Shown piece by piece: positions 1 through 5,311 of a DNA stretch of 5,329 nucleotides. The stretch is from Candidatus Eiseniibacteriota bacterium (lineage in GTDB: Bacteria; Arandabacterota; Arandabacteria; Arandabacterales; Arandabacteraceae). A program made the position numbers and the translations under genes. The stretch covers positions 1 through 5,329 of the forward strand of contig JAUXGG010000151.1 in the NCBI GenBank assembly GCA_030622265.1. Reading direction: 5' to 3'. The stretch's first letter is position 1. Each line of letters starts with the position of its first letter. The notes below the pieces were generated by a model. That model worked only from the letters and a program-made list of their open reading frames with translations, was not told the origin of the DNA and searched no databases.

Positions 1-2
1 TA

Positions 3-56
3 ACCTCGCAGGATACGCCTCGTCTGGCCGGGTTGGCGGCATGATCCCTGCGAGGT
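3..56. repeat. 10-bp inverted repeat upstream of the PAP2 gene
   Basis: The arm ACCTCGCAGG at 3-12 is the exact reverse complement of CCTGCGAGGT at 47-56, enclosing a 34-nt loop. The loop contains a smaller GCCG/CGGC pairing around 28-40. The right arm ends 12 bases before the ATG of the PAP2 gene. There is no T-run after it, so it is not a standard intrinsic terminator. It could be the end structure of an upstream gene (the window opens with TAA), an operator, or a leader structure that holds the GAGG at 52-55. The pairing is seen directly; the role is not known. Confidence 0.5.
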
Positions 57-68
57 AATCTCAGAGGT

Positions 69-911
69 ATGACACTGCCATCTCTGGAATTCGAGCCAAG
101 CAGCGGGAGGTCCCGGTTTCTAATCCCCTCTCTGGCTCTCTTGCTCATCCTTGGGCTCGGCCTCGTGCAAACCACGCCGGCTGTTGAGCCCGATCCGGCT
201 GTTGAGCCCGATCCGGCCGGGAACATCGTAATGGCCCCGATGTCCTGGAAGGCATCGGAGTGGCTTAAGTTCTTGCTTATCGTGGGTGCGGCCTTAGCGG
301 TCGCGGATGGGGAGGATGAGGTGCAACACTGGGTTCAGGCCAAGCGCGATGACAACACTCACTTCGCGGCCAATCTTGCCGAGCCGCTCGGCAATGGGAG
401 ATACGCCCTGCCGGCCCTGGGGGCGCTCTGTCTTTATGGCCGCTTTTCAGGCCGTGACGGGGCGCGGAGGACCGCCCTCTTGAGCTTGGAGCGTGTCAAA
501 ATCTCCTGCGGCATCACCGGAGCCATCAAGTACCTTTCACACAAACATAGGCCCCTTGAGACCTCCACCGAGGATATCCCATGGGAAGGGCCCTCCATCT
601 CAGCCGCCCACGTGTCGTTTCCGTCAGGGCACTCCACCTGTGCCTTCGCCATTGGAACCGTGGTGGCGTCAGAGCACAGTGATAACCGCTTTGTCCCACC
701 TCTTGCCTATGCAACCGCCGCGCTGTGTGCTTTCTCGCGGATGTATGATAATGCGCACTGGCTCTCCGATGTGATCATAGGTTCCACAATTGGACACTTC
801 ACGGCCAGGACAATAGTGGGTCATCATGGCGGAGGCGGCGGGGCAGGTTTCAGCCTGGTACCGAGCGTCAAAGACACGGGTCCTATCCTGGCCCTGTCTT
901 ACAGGTTTTAG
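69..911 (+). CDS. PAP2-family (type 2 phosphatidic acid phosphatase-like) membrane phosphatase
   Basis: This is a 280-residue protein of the PAP2 / acid phosphatase superfamily, which removes phosphate from lipid phosphates such as phosphatidic acid or undecaprenyl pyrophosphate by a His-based mechanism at the outer face of the inner membrane. The whole three-part signature is present: KX6RP (K154, R161-P162), PSGH (185-188, nucleophile-side His188) and SRX5HX3D (S223-R224, H230, D234). The N-terminus has two arginines followed by a hydrophobic run at about 17-33, which is a signal peptide or anchor. Further hydrophobic stretches lie at about 66-79, 113-123, 190-200, 208-222 and 235-250. A Gly-rich linker (254-260) leads to a short tail ending in Tyr-Arg-Phe, like the last strand of outer-membrane proteins. 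The ATG at 69 is the only start in frame after a TGA at 42. Its ribosome site is poor: AGAGG lies directly against the ATG, while GAGG at 52-55 is 13 bases away. The family call is firm; the substrate cannot be told from sequence. Confidence 0.9.
   Translation: MTLPSLEFEPSSGRSRFLIPSLALLLILGLGLVQTTPAVEPDPAVEPDPAGNIVMAPMSWKASEWLKFLLIVGAALAVADGEDEVQHWVQAKRDDNTHFAANLAEPLGNGRYALPALGALCLYGRFSGRDGARRTALLSLERVKISCGITGAIKYLSHKHRPLETSTEDIPWEGPSISAAHVSFPSGHSTCAFAIGTVVASEHSDNRFVPPLAYATAALCAFSRMYDNAHWLSDVIIGSTIGHFTARTIVGHHGGGGGAGFSLVPSVKDTGPILALSYRF
177..212 (+). repeat. 18-bp perfect tandem duplication inside the PAP2 gene
   Basis: The 18-base unit CCGGCTGTTGAGCCCGAT occurs twice in direct succession (177-194, 195-212), followed by a further CCGG. 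It encodes a duplicated Pro-Ala-Val-Glu-Pro-Asp unit, giving an acidic proline-rich linker at residues about 37-50, just after the hydrophobic N-terminal segment. Exact identity of the copies points to a recent slippage or duplication. It keeps the frame, so it only lengthens the spacer. Confidence 0.9.
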
Positions 912-914
912 CCT

Positions 915-956
915 CTACCCGCACGCACCTACCCACAAGCACCTACCCGTACAATG
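915..956 (+). repeat. Degenerate 14-bp tandem repeat, three units
   Basis: CTACCC recurs at 915, 929 and 943, exactly 14 bases apart. The second and third copies share the ten bases GCACCTACCC (925-934 and 939-948). The array starts four bases after the stop codon of the PAP2 gene, in the intergenic space. It has no inverted symmetry, so it is not a hairpin terminator. It may be a simple slippage repeat or a set of binding sites; nothing in the sequence decides between these. Confidence 0.6.
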
Positions 957-1012
957 ATCAGATTATCGGGTCAAGACCAGGGTCTCATGTGCCGAGAAAC
1001 TGAGTATGACAG

Positions 1013-1018
1013 GATAAT
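1013..1018 (+). promoter_or_regulatory. Possible -10 element for the small exported protein gene
   Basis: GATAAT at 1013-1018 matches five of six bases of the TATAAT consensus and lies 10 bases before the ribosome binding site at 1028-1032. No good -35 box stands 16-18 bases upstream (TGCCGA is the best), so the call is weak. If real, it would give a very short leader and make this gene independent of the PAP2 gene. Confidence 0.25.
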
Positions 1019-1038
1019 CACCTTCGCGGAGGGTATCC

Positions 1039-1416
1039 ATGAGATATCTGGCAACTATCATAATCGTGTTAGTCCTGGCTCTATTCCTCTGTCCCGCAAC
1101 CAGTACGGTCTTCAATACCCCGGCCCACGCCGCATATGCTGGAGACCGGACCACGACAGAGAAGGAGACGGAGCAGGACACGGACTTGTCTGAGTATGAA
1201 ACCAAGAAGCTCGTTCGAAGCAAACACGAACGTAAGGTTGAGCGGAGAACCAACTGGATCGAGGGCCTGGAGGGCGACAAAGCCAGGATATACGAGCTCT
1301 ATGGTTATCCTTCCGGCAAGTATAGAGAAGAAGTGATGGGAACCGTGGTCGAGAGGTGGGTATACCCCGAACACGGTGTGACTTTCAAGTTTAAGGGCAA
1401 AAAGCTCACTCGATAG
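1039..1416 (+). CDS. Small exported protein of unknown function, possible SmpA/BamE-like fold
   Basis: This is a 125-residue protein. The ATG at 1039 is well supported by GGAGG at 1028-1032, six bases upstream. The N-terminus (Met-Arg, then a hydrophobic stretch at about 5-18) is a typical Sec signal, with a likely Ala-His-Ala cleavage site around residue 31. The cysteine at 18 does not sit in a proper lipobox, so a lipoprotein is unlikely. Residues about 36-70 are highly charged (Thr/Glu/Asp, then Lys/Arg) and probably helical or disordered. The tail from about 72 is a compact module with a Tyr-Gly-Tyr-Pro-Ser turn (88-92), a Glu-Arg-Trp-Val-Tyr strand (105-109) and a Val-Thr-Phe-Lys-Phe strand (114-118). 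The order 'helix, G-x-P turn, WxY strand, F-x-F strand' recalls SmpA/OmlA (BamE-like) envelope domains, but this is a resemblance, not a demonstrated match. It probably works in the periplasm; its role is unknown. The gene ends before a strong hairpin. Confidence 0.75.
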   Translation: MRYLATIIIVLVLALFLCPATSTVFNTPAHAAYAGDRTTTEKETEQDTDLSEYETKKLVRSKHERKVERRTNWIEGLEGDKARIYELYGYPSGKYREEVMGTVVERWVYPEHGVTFKFKGKKLTR

Positions 1417-1432
1417 AACCCAGGGGTCTTAA

Positions 1433-1491
1433 GGAAGGGCGGCACCAGGGCGAATCACCGCTGGTGATTCAGCACGGCGCCGCCTCTTTCC
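1433..1491. terminator. Two-tier hairpin between convergent genes, probable terminator or 3' end structure
   Basis: An inner perfect 8-bp stem, GAATCACC (1452-1459) with GGTGATTC (1463-1470), has a three-base GCT loop. It is enclosed by a GC-rich outer stem, GGCGGC (1438-1443) with GCCGCC (1479-1484), which extends outward as GGAAG/CTTTCC with bulges at 1485 and 1489. It begins 16 bases after the stop codon of the small exported protein gene and faces the minus-strand remnants, so it may serve either direction. There is no clear T-run on either side, so it could act through Rho or as an mRNA-stabilising end rather than as a classical intrinsic terminator. Confidence 0.55.
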
Positions 1492-1509
1492 ATACCGGCG
1501 CTTAATGCA

Positions 1510-1824
1510 TCACTCTCCATACTTCAAGCCATGGGAACCAGTCCGGGATCTCCTCCATTTGGGCACCAGGAACTGGATCTGGAGCCGAAGTGTCCACTCG
1601 GCTCCGTAGTCCGGCGTAACAGCATTATAGTAGTACTGCCCGCTCACATTGGTGGGAACCTTGCCCAGGCTGGTAACCTTGCCGATACCGATACCGACCG
1701 GAACGGTCCACTCCTGGCCGCTTGGCGCTTCCCAATTTGCTGTAATGATGGGGGCCGATGAAAGATAGAATGAAGGGAAGTTGTAGTTGATGAAATACTG
1801 AAGCGTCATGAAGTTGACATCCGA
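1510..1824 (-). pseudogene. C-terminal fragment of a 'neuromedin U'/transporter-type outer-membrane beta-barrel protein
   Basis: Read from about 1824 down to the stop at 1510-1512, this frame begins Ser-Asp-Val-Asn and continues with Leu-Gln-Tyr-Phe-Ile-Asn-Tyr-Asn, Pro-Ile-Ile-Thr-Ala-Asn-Trp-Glu, Trp-Thr-Val-Pro-Val-Gly and Trp-Thr-Leu-Arg-Leu-Gln. I recognise this series from the end of the outer-membrane proteins often annotated 'transporter' or 'neuromedin U'. Those are about 250-350 residues long; only about the last 90 remain here. Homologues usually end at a Phe-Pro-Lys, which here corresponds to Val-Pro-Lys near 1558. The extra 15 residues after it suggest loss of the original stop. 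There is no start codon or ribosome site of its own: the upstream sequence is phosphatase code in another reading frame. It is therefore a truncated remnant fused to its neighbour and not expected to make a functional barrel. Confidence 0.75.
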
Positions 1825-2362
1825 TCGCTGTATGGCCGGAAGGATAGGATCCGTCTTTCCTAAGCCCATCCTCATCATCCGGCGTGCAGATTGGCTCGTC
1901 GTTCAGCATAAACGGCCTGGCACGTGCGTGGTGGTTCTTCGCGGTGTAGGTGGAGAGGCCCGCATCGGTTAGGGTGCGGCGCAGTAGCATGTAGAGGTGG
2001 GGTGTATTCTTTTCCGTGATCGGGATGCCGACTACACTGGAGAAAGCCTCGGCGGCCTCGGCAAAGTGGAGATCGGCATCCTTGATAGCTTGCTCCCAGC
2101 GGGGCGTACCGCGCCGGGCGAGTTTTTAACGGCTTCTCTCCTGATCCAGCGCGAAAGCCGCAGAGCCTTGGGCGGGTGGTGGGGGGACGAGCTCCAGGCT
2201 ATTGGGAAGGCCTCCGGAGGATAGATAACCCTCCAGTATGCCAGGGTCTATCTCTTTCACCATGGCCGGCCCGGTTTGCTTCTCGGCTGGCGCACATCCA
2301 CCGATGAGTGACGCGCACACCAGACTAATGACAATCAGAAGAACTACATGTCTTGTCTTCAT
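1820..2362 (-). pseudogene. Class A non-specific acid phosphatase (PhoN-like), nonsense-mutated and 3'-truncated
   Basis: The start ATG (2362-2360) has GGAGGT at 2378-2373, ten bases upstream. A lipoprotein signal follows (Met-Lys-Thr-Arg, hydrophobic run, Leu-Ile-Gly-Gly-Cys), then the family's Pro-rich segment with four prolines and Gly-Ser-Ala-Ala-Phe-Ala. An in-frame TAA at 2128-2126 interrupts the gene after codon 78. Beyond it the same frame continues as clear PhoN sequence: Arg-Gly-Thr-Pro-Arg-Trp, then Leu-Leu-Arg-Arg-Thr-Leu-Thr-Asp-Ala-Gly, the KX6RP motif (within 1939-1913), Ile-Cys-Thr-Pro-Asp-Asp-Glu and PSGHTAIG (ending at 1820). Then homology stops abruptly. The third catalytic motif (SRX5HX3D), which normally lies in the last third of these ~250-residue enzymes, is absent, replaced by an out-of-frame piece of an outer-membrane protein. 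Intact relatives are periplasmic or lipid-anchored phosphatases that hydrolyse many phosphomonoesters. This copy lacks essential residues and should be inactive. Confidence 0.85.
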
Positions 2363-2455
2363 GGCAACCTGCACCTCCATCTTAAGATCGTATGATATCG
2401 ATGAGTTGACGAGATACCGCGTGATGGGATTCGGCAACCACCGCCTCTCTTCTCC

Positions 2456-2659
2456 TTACAGAATGCCGATACTCAAGCCGATCACCGTTACGGTCTGCTT
2501 GACCTCATCCTCGCCGCTGCCGTCTTTGCGGGAGTACTTGAACTGCCGGTATCCGGCACTGATCATGAGGCGCCTGAGGACCTTGAAGAGACTGGCGAGT
2601 TCGGCGTTCCACATGAGGTTCATGCCAGCCAATGTAGATATCGCGTTTTCAATCGGCTG
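2456..2659 (-). pseudogene. C-terminal remnant of a probable outer-membrane beta-barrel protein
   Basis: An open frame of 67 codons runs on the minus strand from just after a TGA (2662-2660) to a TAA at 2458-2456. The first ATG in it is at 2623. Its sequence has alternating beta-strand character: Met-Asn-Leu-Met-Trp-Asn-Ala-Glu-Leu, then Gly-Tyr-Arg-Gln-Phe-Lys-Tyr, a charged Gly/Asp/Glu loop, and a final strand Val-Thr-Val-Ile-Gly-Leu-Ser-Ile-Gly. The 'GYRxxxY, acidic turn, hydrophobic Gly strand to the end' layout is typical of the last hairpin of small barrel proteins. There is no ribosome site before the ATG. One frame over, the bases just upstream (about 2623-2661) read Asp-Ser-Arg-Leu-Lys-Thr-Arg-Tyr-Leu-His, which could be the preceding strand, so a frameshift near 2623 is possible. 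The family is not identified. It could instead be a chance frame, but its strand pattern and the neighbouring decay argue for a remnant. Confidence 0.45.
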
Positions 2660-2760
2660 TCAACGATAGGCGATGCCCGGGTCAGCGACACACCTTCCAG
2701 CGAAGGCCCGGCGTGGTGGTGAGGTCTCAGCGAGCATCCCAACAGACGGGGTGGTGACGT

Positions 2761-2789
2761 TTGCCATCCTCCATAAATTGTGTTAAAAT
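2761..2789 (+). promoter_or_regulatory. Sigma-70-type promoter of the amylase gene, with extended -10
   Basis: TTGCCA at 2761-2766 (four of six matches to TTGACA, including the TTG) and TAAAAT at 2784-2789 (five of six to TATAAT) are separated by exactly 17 bases. A TG at 2781-2782 gives the extended -10 pattern TGnTAnAAT. Transcription would start near 2796, leaving a leader of about 44 bases before the GTG start. This is the best promoter in the window, and it sits in a locally AT-rich patch between GC-rich flanks. The promoter position also argues against any translation start before about 2796. Confidence 0.65.
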
Positions 2790-2807
2790 GGTCATTAGCG
2801 CGTACTT

Positions 2808-2823
2808 CGGCACTCAGGTGCCG
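2808..2823 (+). promoter_or_regulatory. Leader hairpin just before the amylase ribosome binding site
   Basis: CGGCAC (2808-2813) pairs perfectly with GTGCCG (2818-2823) around a TCAG tetraloop. It lies within the predicted leader, three bases before the AAGGAGG at 2827-2833. Its place suggests effects on mRNA stability or ribosome access. It is too small and simple to be one of the known riboswitch classes. Confidence 0.5.
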
Positions 2824-2826
2824 GCT

Positions 2827-2833
2827 AAGGAGG
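2827..2833 (+). promoter_or_regulatory. Strong ribosome binding site that sets the GTG start at 2840
   Basis: AAGGAGG is a near-perfect Shine-Dalgarno sequence and is followed after six bases by GTG at 2840. The longer open frame, which begins with another GTG at 2780, would start inside the promoter and add 20 basic residues ahead of the signal peptide. The downstream GTG is therefore the real start. Confidence 0.85.
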
Positions 2834-2839
2834 CCATCC

Positions 2840-5311
2840 GTGAGAACTGCCTTATCTACCATTGTACTGATCGTACTTCTGGCGCAGGCGGCGCCTGCGG
2901 CCGGGCCTGATAATAACGTCGAGTGGAGCGGGATCTCTCACATCGCGCTTCTCGACCGCACCCCGCTCTGTCCGCTGGCCGGCCAGTCGTTCGCGGTGCG
3001 CGTCCAGAGCTGGATGAGCGACCTCACATCGGTCCGGGTCCGGGTGGATGATGGCGGGGCCACCTTCGTCAGCGCGAGCCTGGTCGGGAACCGCGGGCCT
3101 TATGATATCTGGGAGGCCCAGATTCCGGCGCCGGCCGGAAGCGCCATAGAATTCGTCTTCGAACTCAATGACGGCACCGATACGGACTACCTCAGTCCGG
3201 ACGGCGTCTCTGACGGCCTGCCTCCCGCCGGTTTTGCGATGGACTTCACCACTCTTTCTCACGCACCGTATGGCTCGACGCCGACCGATGGCGGGGGCGT
3301 GGTCTTCAAGGTCTGGTCGCCGAACCGGACCATATGCCACGTCCGCGGCGAGTTTAACGGCTGGGGCACTTCCAACCAGATGAACCGCGTCGGCGAAGAC
3401 TTCATCCTCCATGTGCCGGCTGCCGACGATCGCGATATGTACAAGTACTACTTCCAGAACACCACCTGGAACACAGACGCGCGCGCCAGGGCCTTGAGCC
3501 CCGGCGATAATTACAATGCCTTTGTCGAGGATCCGGCGCGCTACGACTGGCAGGTGGAGGATTTCGACATTCCGGACTTCGAGGAGATGGTGGTCTACCA
3601 GCTCCACGTCGGGACATTTGCGGGCCTTAATGACCCGTTCGGCTCGGCGCCGTTCCCGGCCAAGTACGTGAATGTCACGGAGCGGGCCGACCACCTGGCG
3701 GAGCTCGGCATCAATGTGGTCCAGCTCTGTCCGATCACCGAGTTTCCCTGGGATTTCTCGGCCGGCTATAACCCGGTGACGCAATGGGCACCGGAGTCGT
3801 ACTACGGCGACCCGGACGATGTCCGTGCGATGGTCGATGCGCTCCACGCGCGCGGCATCGCCGTCACCCACGACATCGTGTGGAACCATTTCTCACATAG
3901 CGACAACTTCCTCTGGAACTATGACGGGACGCAGTATTACTTCGACGATCCCGTCGTCGACACGCCCTGGGGCAGCCAGGCCGACTTTGACCTGGACGGC
4001 GTCCGCCGGTGGTTCATCGAGAGCGCCTACATGTGGCTCGGCGAGTATCGCATGGACGGGTTCCGCATGGACGCGACCGAGTTTATGAACATCTACCCGC
4101 AGGAGGCCTCCGGCTGGAGCCTCATGCAGTGGCTTAATGACGAGATGGATCGCCGCTGGATAGACAAGATCAACATCGCGGAGCAATTGCCGGACGACTC
4201 GTGGACCACCCGTCCAACCAATCTTGGGGGCGGCGGGTTCGACTCGCAGTACTATGATCACTTCACCGACCGGCTCCGGGAGGAGATCATCGCGGCGGCC
4301 TCAGGCAACCCGCAGATGTGGGTGATCGCCGACATCCTCGACGGGAGCGGGAGTTACCTCTCGGGACGCTACGTGACCAACTACTTCGAGCTCCATGACG
4401 AGGCCTGGCCTTCGAGCGGCGGGCAGCGGATGGTGAGAACTATCGACACAACCGCTCCGCATGACGATGAGTACGCCAGCGGCCGCGTGAAACTTGCACA
4501 GGGTATTGTCCTCACCGCCCCCGGCATCCCGGCCATCCTTCAGGGCACCGAGTGGCTCGAGGATAACAACTTCGGGACCGACGCCGAGAACCTTATAGAC
4601 TGGTCGCATAAGACAACTTACTCAGGGATTTTCGACTACTTCCGCGACATTGTCCATCTTAGAACCTCGAGCCCGGCACTGCGGGCCGACGCCGGGATCG
4701 AGATCTTCCACGTGAACGACGGCTCGAACATCATCGCGTTCCGCCGGACCGACTACGGCGGGAACGATGTGGTTGTCGTGGCGAACTTCTCGAACACCGA
4801 CTTCGCCGGCTACCGGCTTGGGATCCCTCTCGACGAGGACTGGATCGAGGCCGTGAACTCGCAGGACTCGAAGTACATGGGCGCAGGGGCGACCAATCCG
4901 GGGATGATCACGCCGGATGCCATAGCGCAGGACGGTTACTCGCAATCGGTCGAGATCGCGCTCGCCAGGATGGCGCTTGTCATCCTCACACCGGCCGATG
5001 GCGCCGGCATTGAGGACCCCGACGAGCCGGCCTCCAGCATCCGCCTACACCCGCCATACCCGAACCCCGCGGCTCACGACACGCGCATTGCGTTCTATCT
5101 GGCGGAGCCCGGCCGGGCGAGGCTCGCCATCCACGATGTCGCGGGGCGTCTTATTCGAGTCATTGGCGAGGACATGTACCCGGCGGGCCGGAGCGAGCTC
5201 TTGTGGGATGGCACGAACCACCGCGGCGACCGCGTTGCAGCGGGTGTCTACGTCATCCGGATCGAGGCAAGTGGGGAGGAAGCCCTCAGGAAAGCGATCT
5301 TGCTGAGATAG
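2840..5311 (+). CDS. Secreted GH13 alpha-amylase / branching-enzyme-like protein with C-terminal FlgD-Ig/T9SS-type domain
   Basis: The protein has 823 residues from the GTG at 2840. Domains in order: a Sec signal peptide (1 to about 21, cleavage near Ala-Pro-Ala-Ala); a beta domain (about 25-135) like the CBM34 N-domain of neopullulanases; a CBM48-like module (about 140-215, with Gly-Glu-Phe-Asn-Gly-Trp); the GH13 (beta/alpha)8 barrel (about 250-600); a C-terminal beta domain (to about 715); an acidic linker (about 721-732); and a FlgD-Ig/T9SS-type domain (about 733-823: Tyr-Pro-Asn-Pro, Asp-Val-Ala-Gly-Arg, Ala-Ala-Gly-Val-Tyr). Catalytic regions are intact: VYQLHVGTF (252-260), DIVWNH (345-350), GFRMDA with nucleophile Asp411, the Ala-Glu acid/base Glu448, and His519-Asp520. 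GH13 enzymes cleave or transfer alpha-1,4/1,6-glucan bonds. The HVGTF motif and CBM48 point to the branching-enzyme/isoamylase/trehalohydrolase side, but the exact reaction is not fixed by sequence. The signal peptide and C-terminal domain imply action at or beyond the outer membrane. It is transcribed alone from its own promoter; only 18 bases follow the stop. Confidence 0.92.
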   Translation: MRTALSTIVLIVLLAQAAPAAGPDNNVEWSGISHIALLDRTPLCPLAGQSFAVRVQSWMSDLTSVRVRVDDGGATFVSASLVGNRGPYDIWEAQIPAPAGSAIEFVFELNDGTDTDYLSPDGVSDGLPPAGFAMDFTTLSHAPYGSTPTDGGGVVFKVWSPNRTICHVRGEFNGWGTSNQMNRVGEDFILHVPAADDRDMYKYYFQNTTWNTDARARALSPGDNYNAFVEDPARYDWQVEDFDIPDFEEMVVYQLHVGTFAGLNDPFGSAPFPAKYVNVTERADHLAELGINVVQLCPITEFPWDFSAGYNPVTQWAPESYYGDPDDVRAMVDALHARGIAVTHDIVWNHFSHSDNFLWNYDGTQYYFDDPVVDTPWGSQADFDLDGVRRWFIESAYMWLGEYRMDGFRMDATEFMNIYPQEASGWSLMQWLNDEMDRRWIDKINIAEQLPDDSWTTRPTNLGGGGFDSQYYDHFTDRLREEIIAAASGNPQMWVIADILDGSGSYLSGRYVTNYFELHDEAWPSSGGQRMVRTIDTTAPHDDEYASGRVKLAQGIVLTAPGIPAILQGTEWLEDNNFGTDAENLIDWSHKTTYSGIFDYFRDIVHLRTSSPALRADAGIEIFHVNDGSNIIAFRRTDYGGNDVVVVANFSNTDFAGYRLGIPLDEDWIEAVNSQDSKYMGAGATNPGMITPDAIAQDGYSQSVEIALARMALVILTPADGAGIEDPDEPASSIRLHPPYPNPAAHDTRIAFYLAEPGRARLAIHDVAGRLIRVIGEDMYPAGRSELLWDGTNHRGDRVAAGVYVIRIEASGEEALRKAILLR

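Noticed and set aside
968..978. GGTC-AA-GACC palindrome as a terminator after the PAP2 gene
   Set aside because: The loop of two bases is too tight for a stable RNA hairpin and there is no T-run.
1625..1819. Continuation of the phosphatase frame past 1820 as a genuine novel C-terminus
   Set aside because: The residues in this frame resemble no phosphatase and are the out-of-frame reading of clear outer-membrane protein code, so the extension is a product of the fusion.
2238..2669. A 143-codon plus-strand open frame across the phosphatase 5' end
   Set aside because: It runs antisense to the signal peptide and N-terminal part of the PhoN-like gene and to the barrel remnant, both of which read better on the minus strand. 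Its own product looks like nothing recognisable.
2693..2706. CCTTC/GAAGG hairpin before the amylase promoter
   Set aside because: A five-base stem with no T-run or conserved context is expected by chance in sequence of this composition; the stretch 2663-2760 shows nothing else I can support.
2780..2839. Upstream GTG at 2780 as the amylase start
   Set aside because: It lies within the predicted -10 region, has no ribosome site and would put 20 basic residues before a normal signal peptide. The GTG at 2840 has AAGGAGG at ideal spacing.
2620..2862. An 80-codon minus-strand frame covering the amylase promoter
   Set aside because: It overlaps a strong plus-strand promoter and the amylase start and has no domain. 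Only its last dozen codons could belong to the barrel remnant, so it is mentioned there and not called as a gene.
2852..3889. A 345-codon open frame on the minus strand opposite the amylase
   Set aside because: It lies wholly within the strongly supported GH13 gene, is rich in Arg, Val, Ile and Asp as expected for the complement of GC-rich code, has no recognisable domain, and shows no ribosome site. It is a shadow frame.
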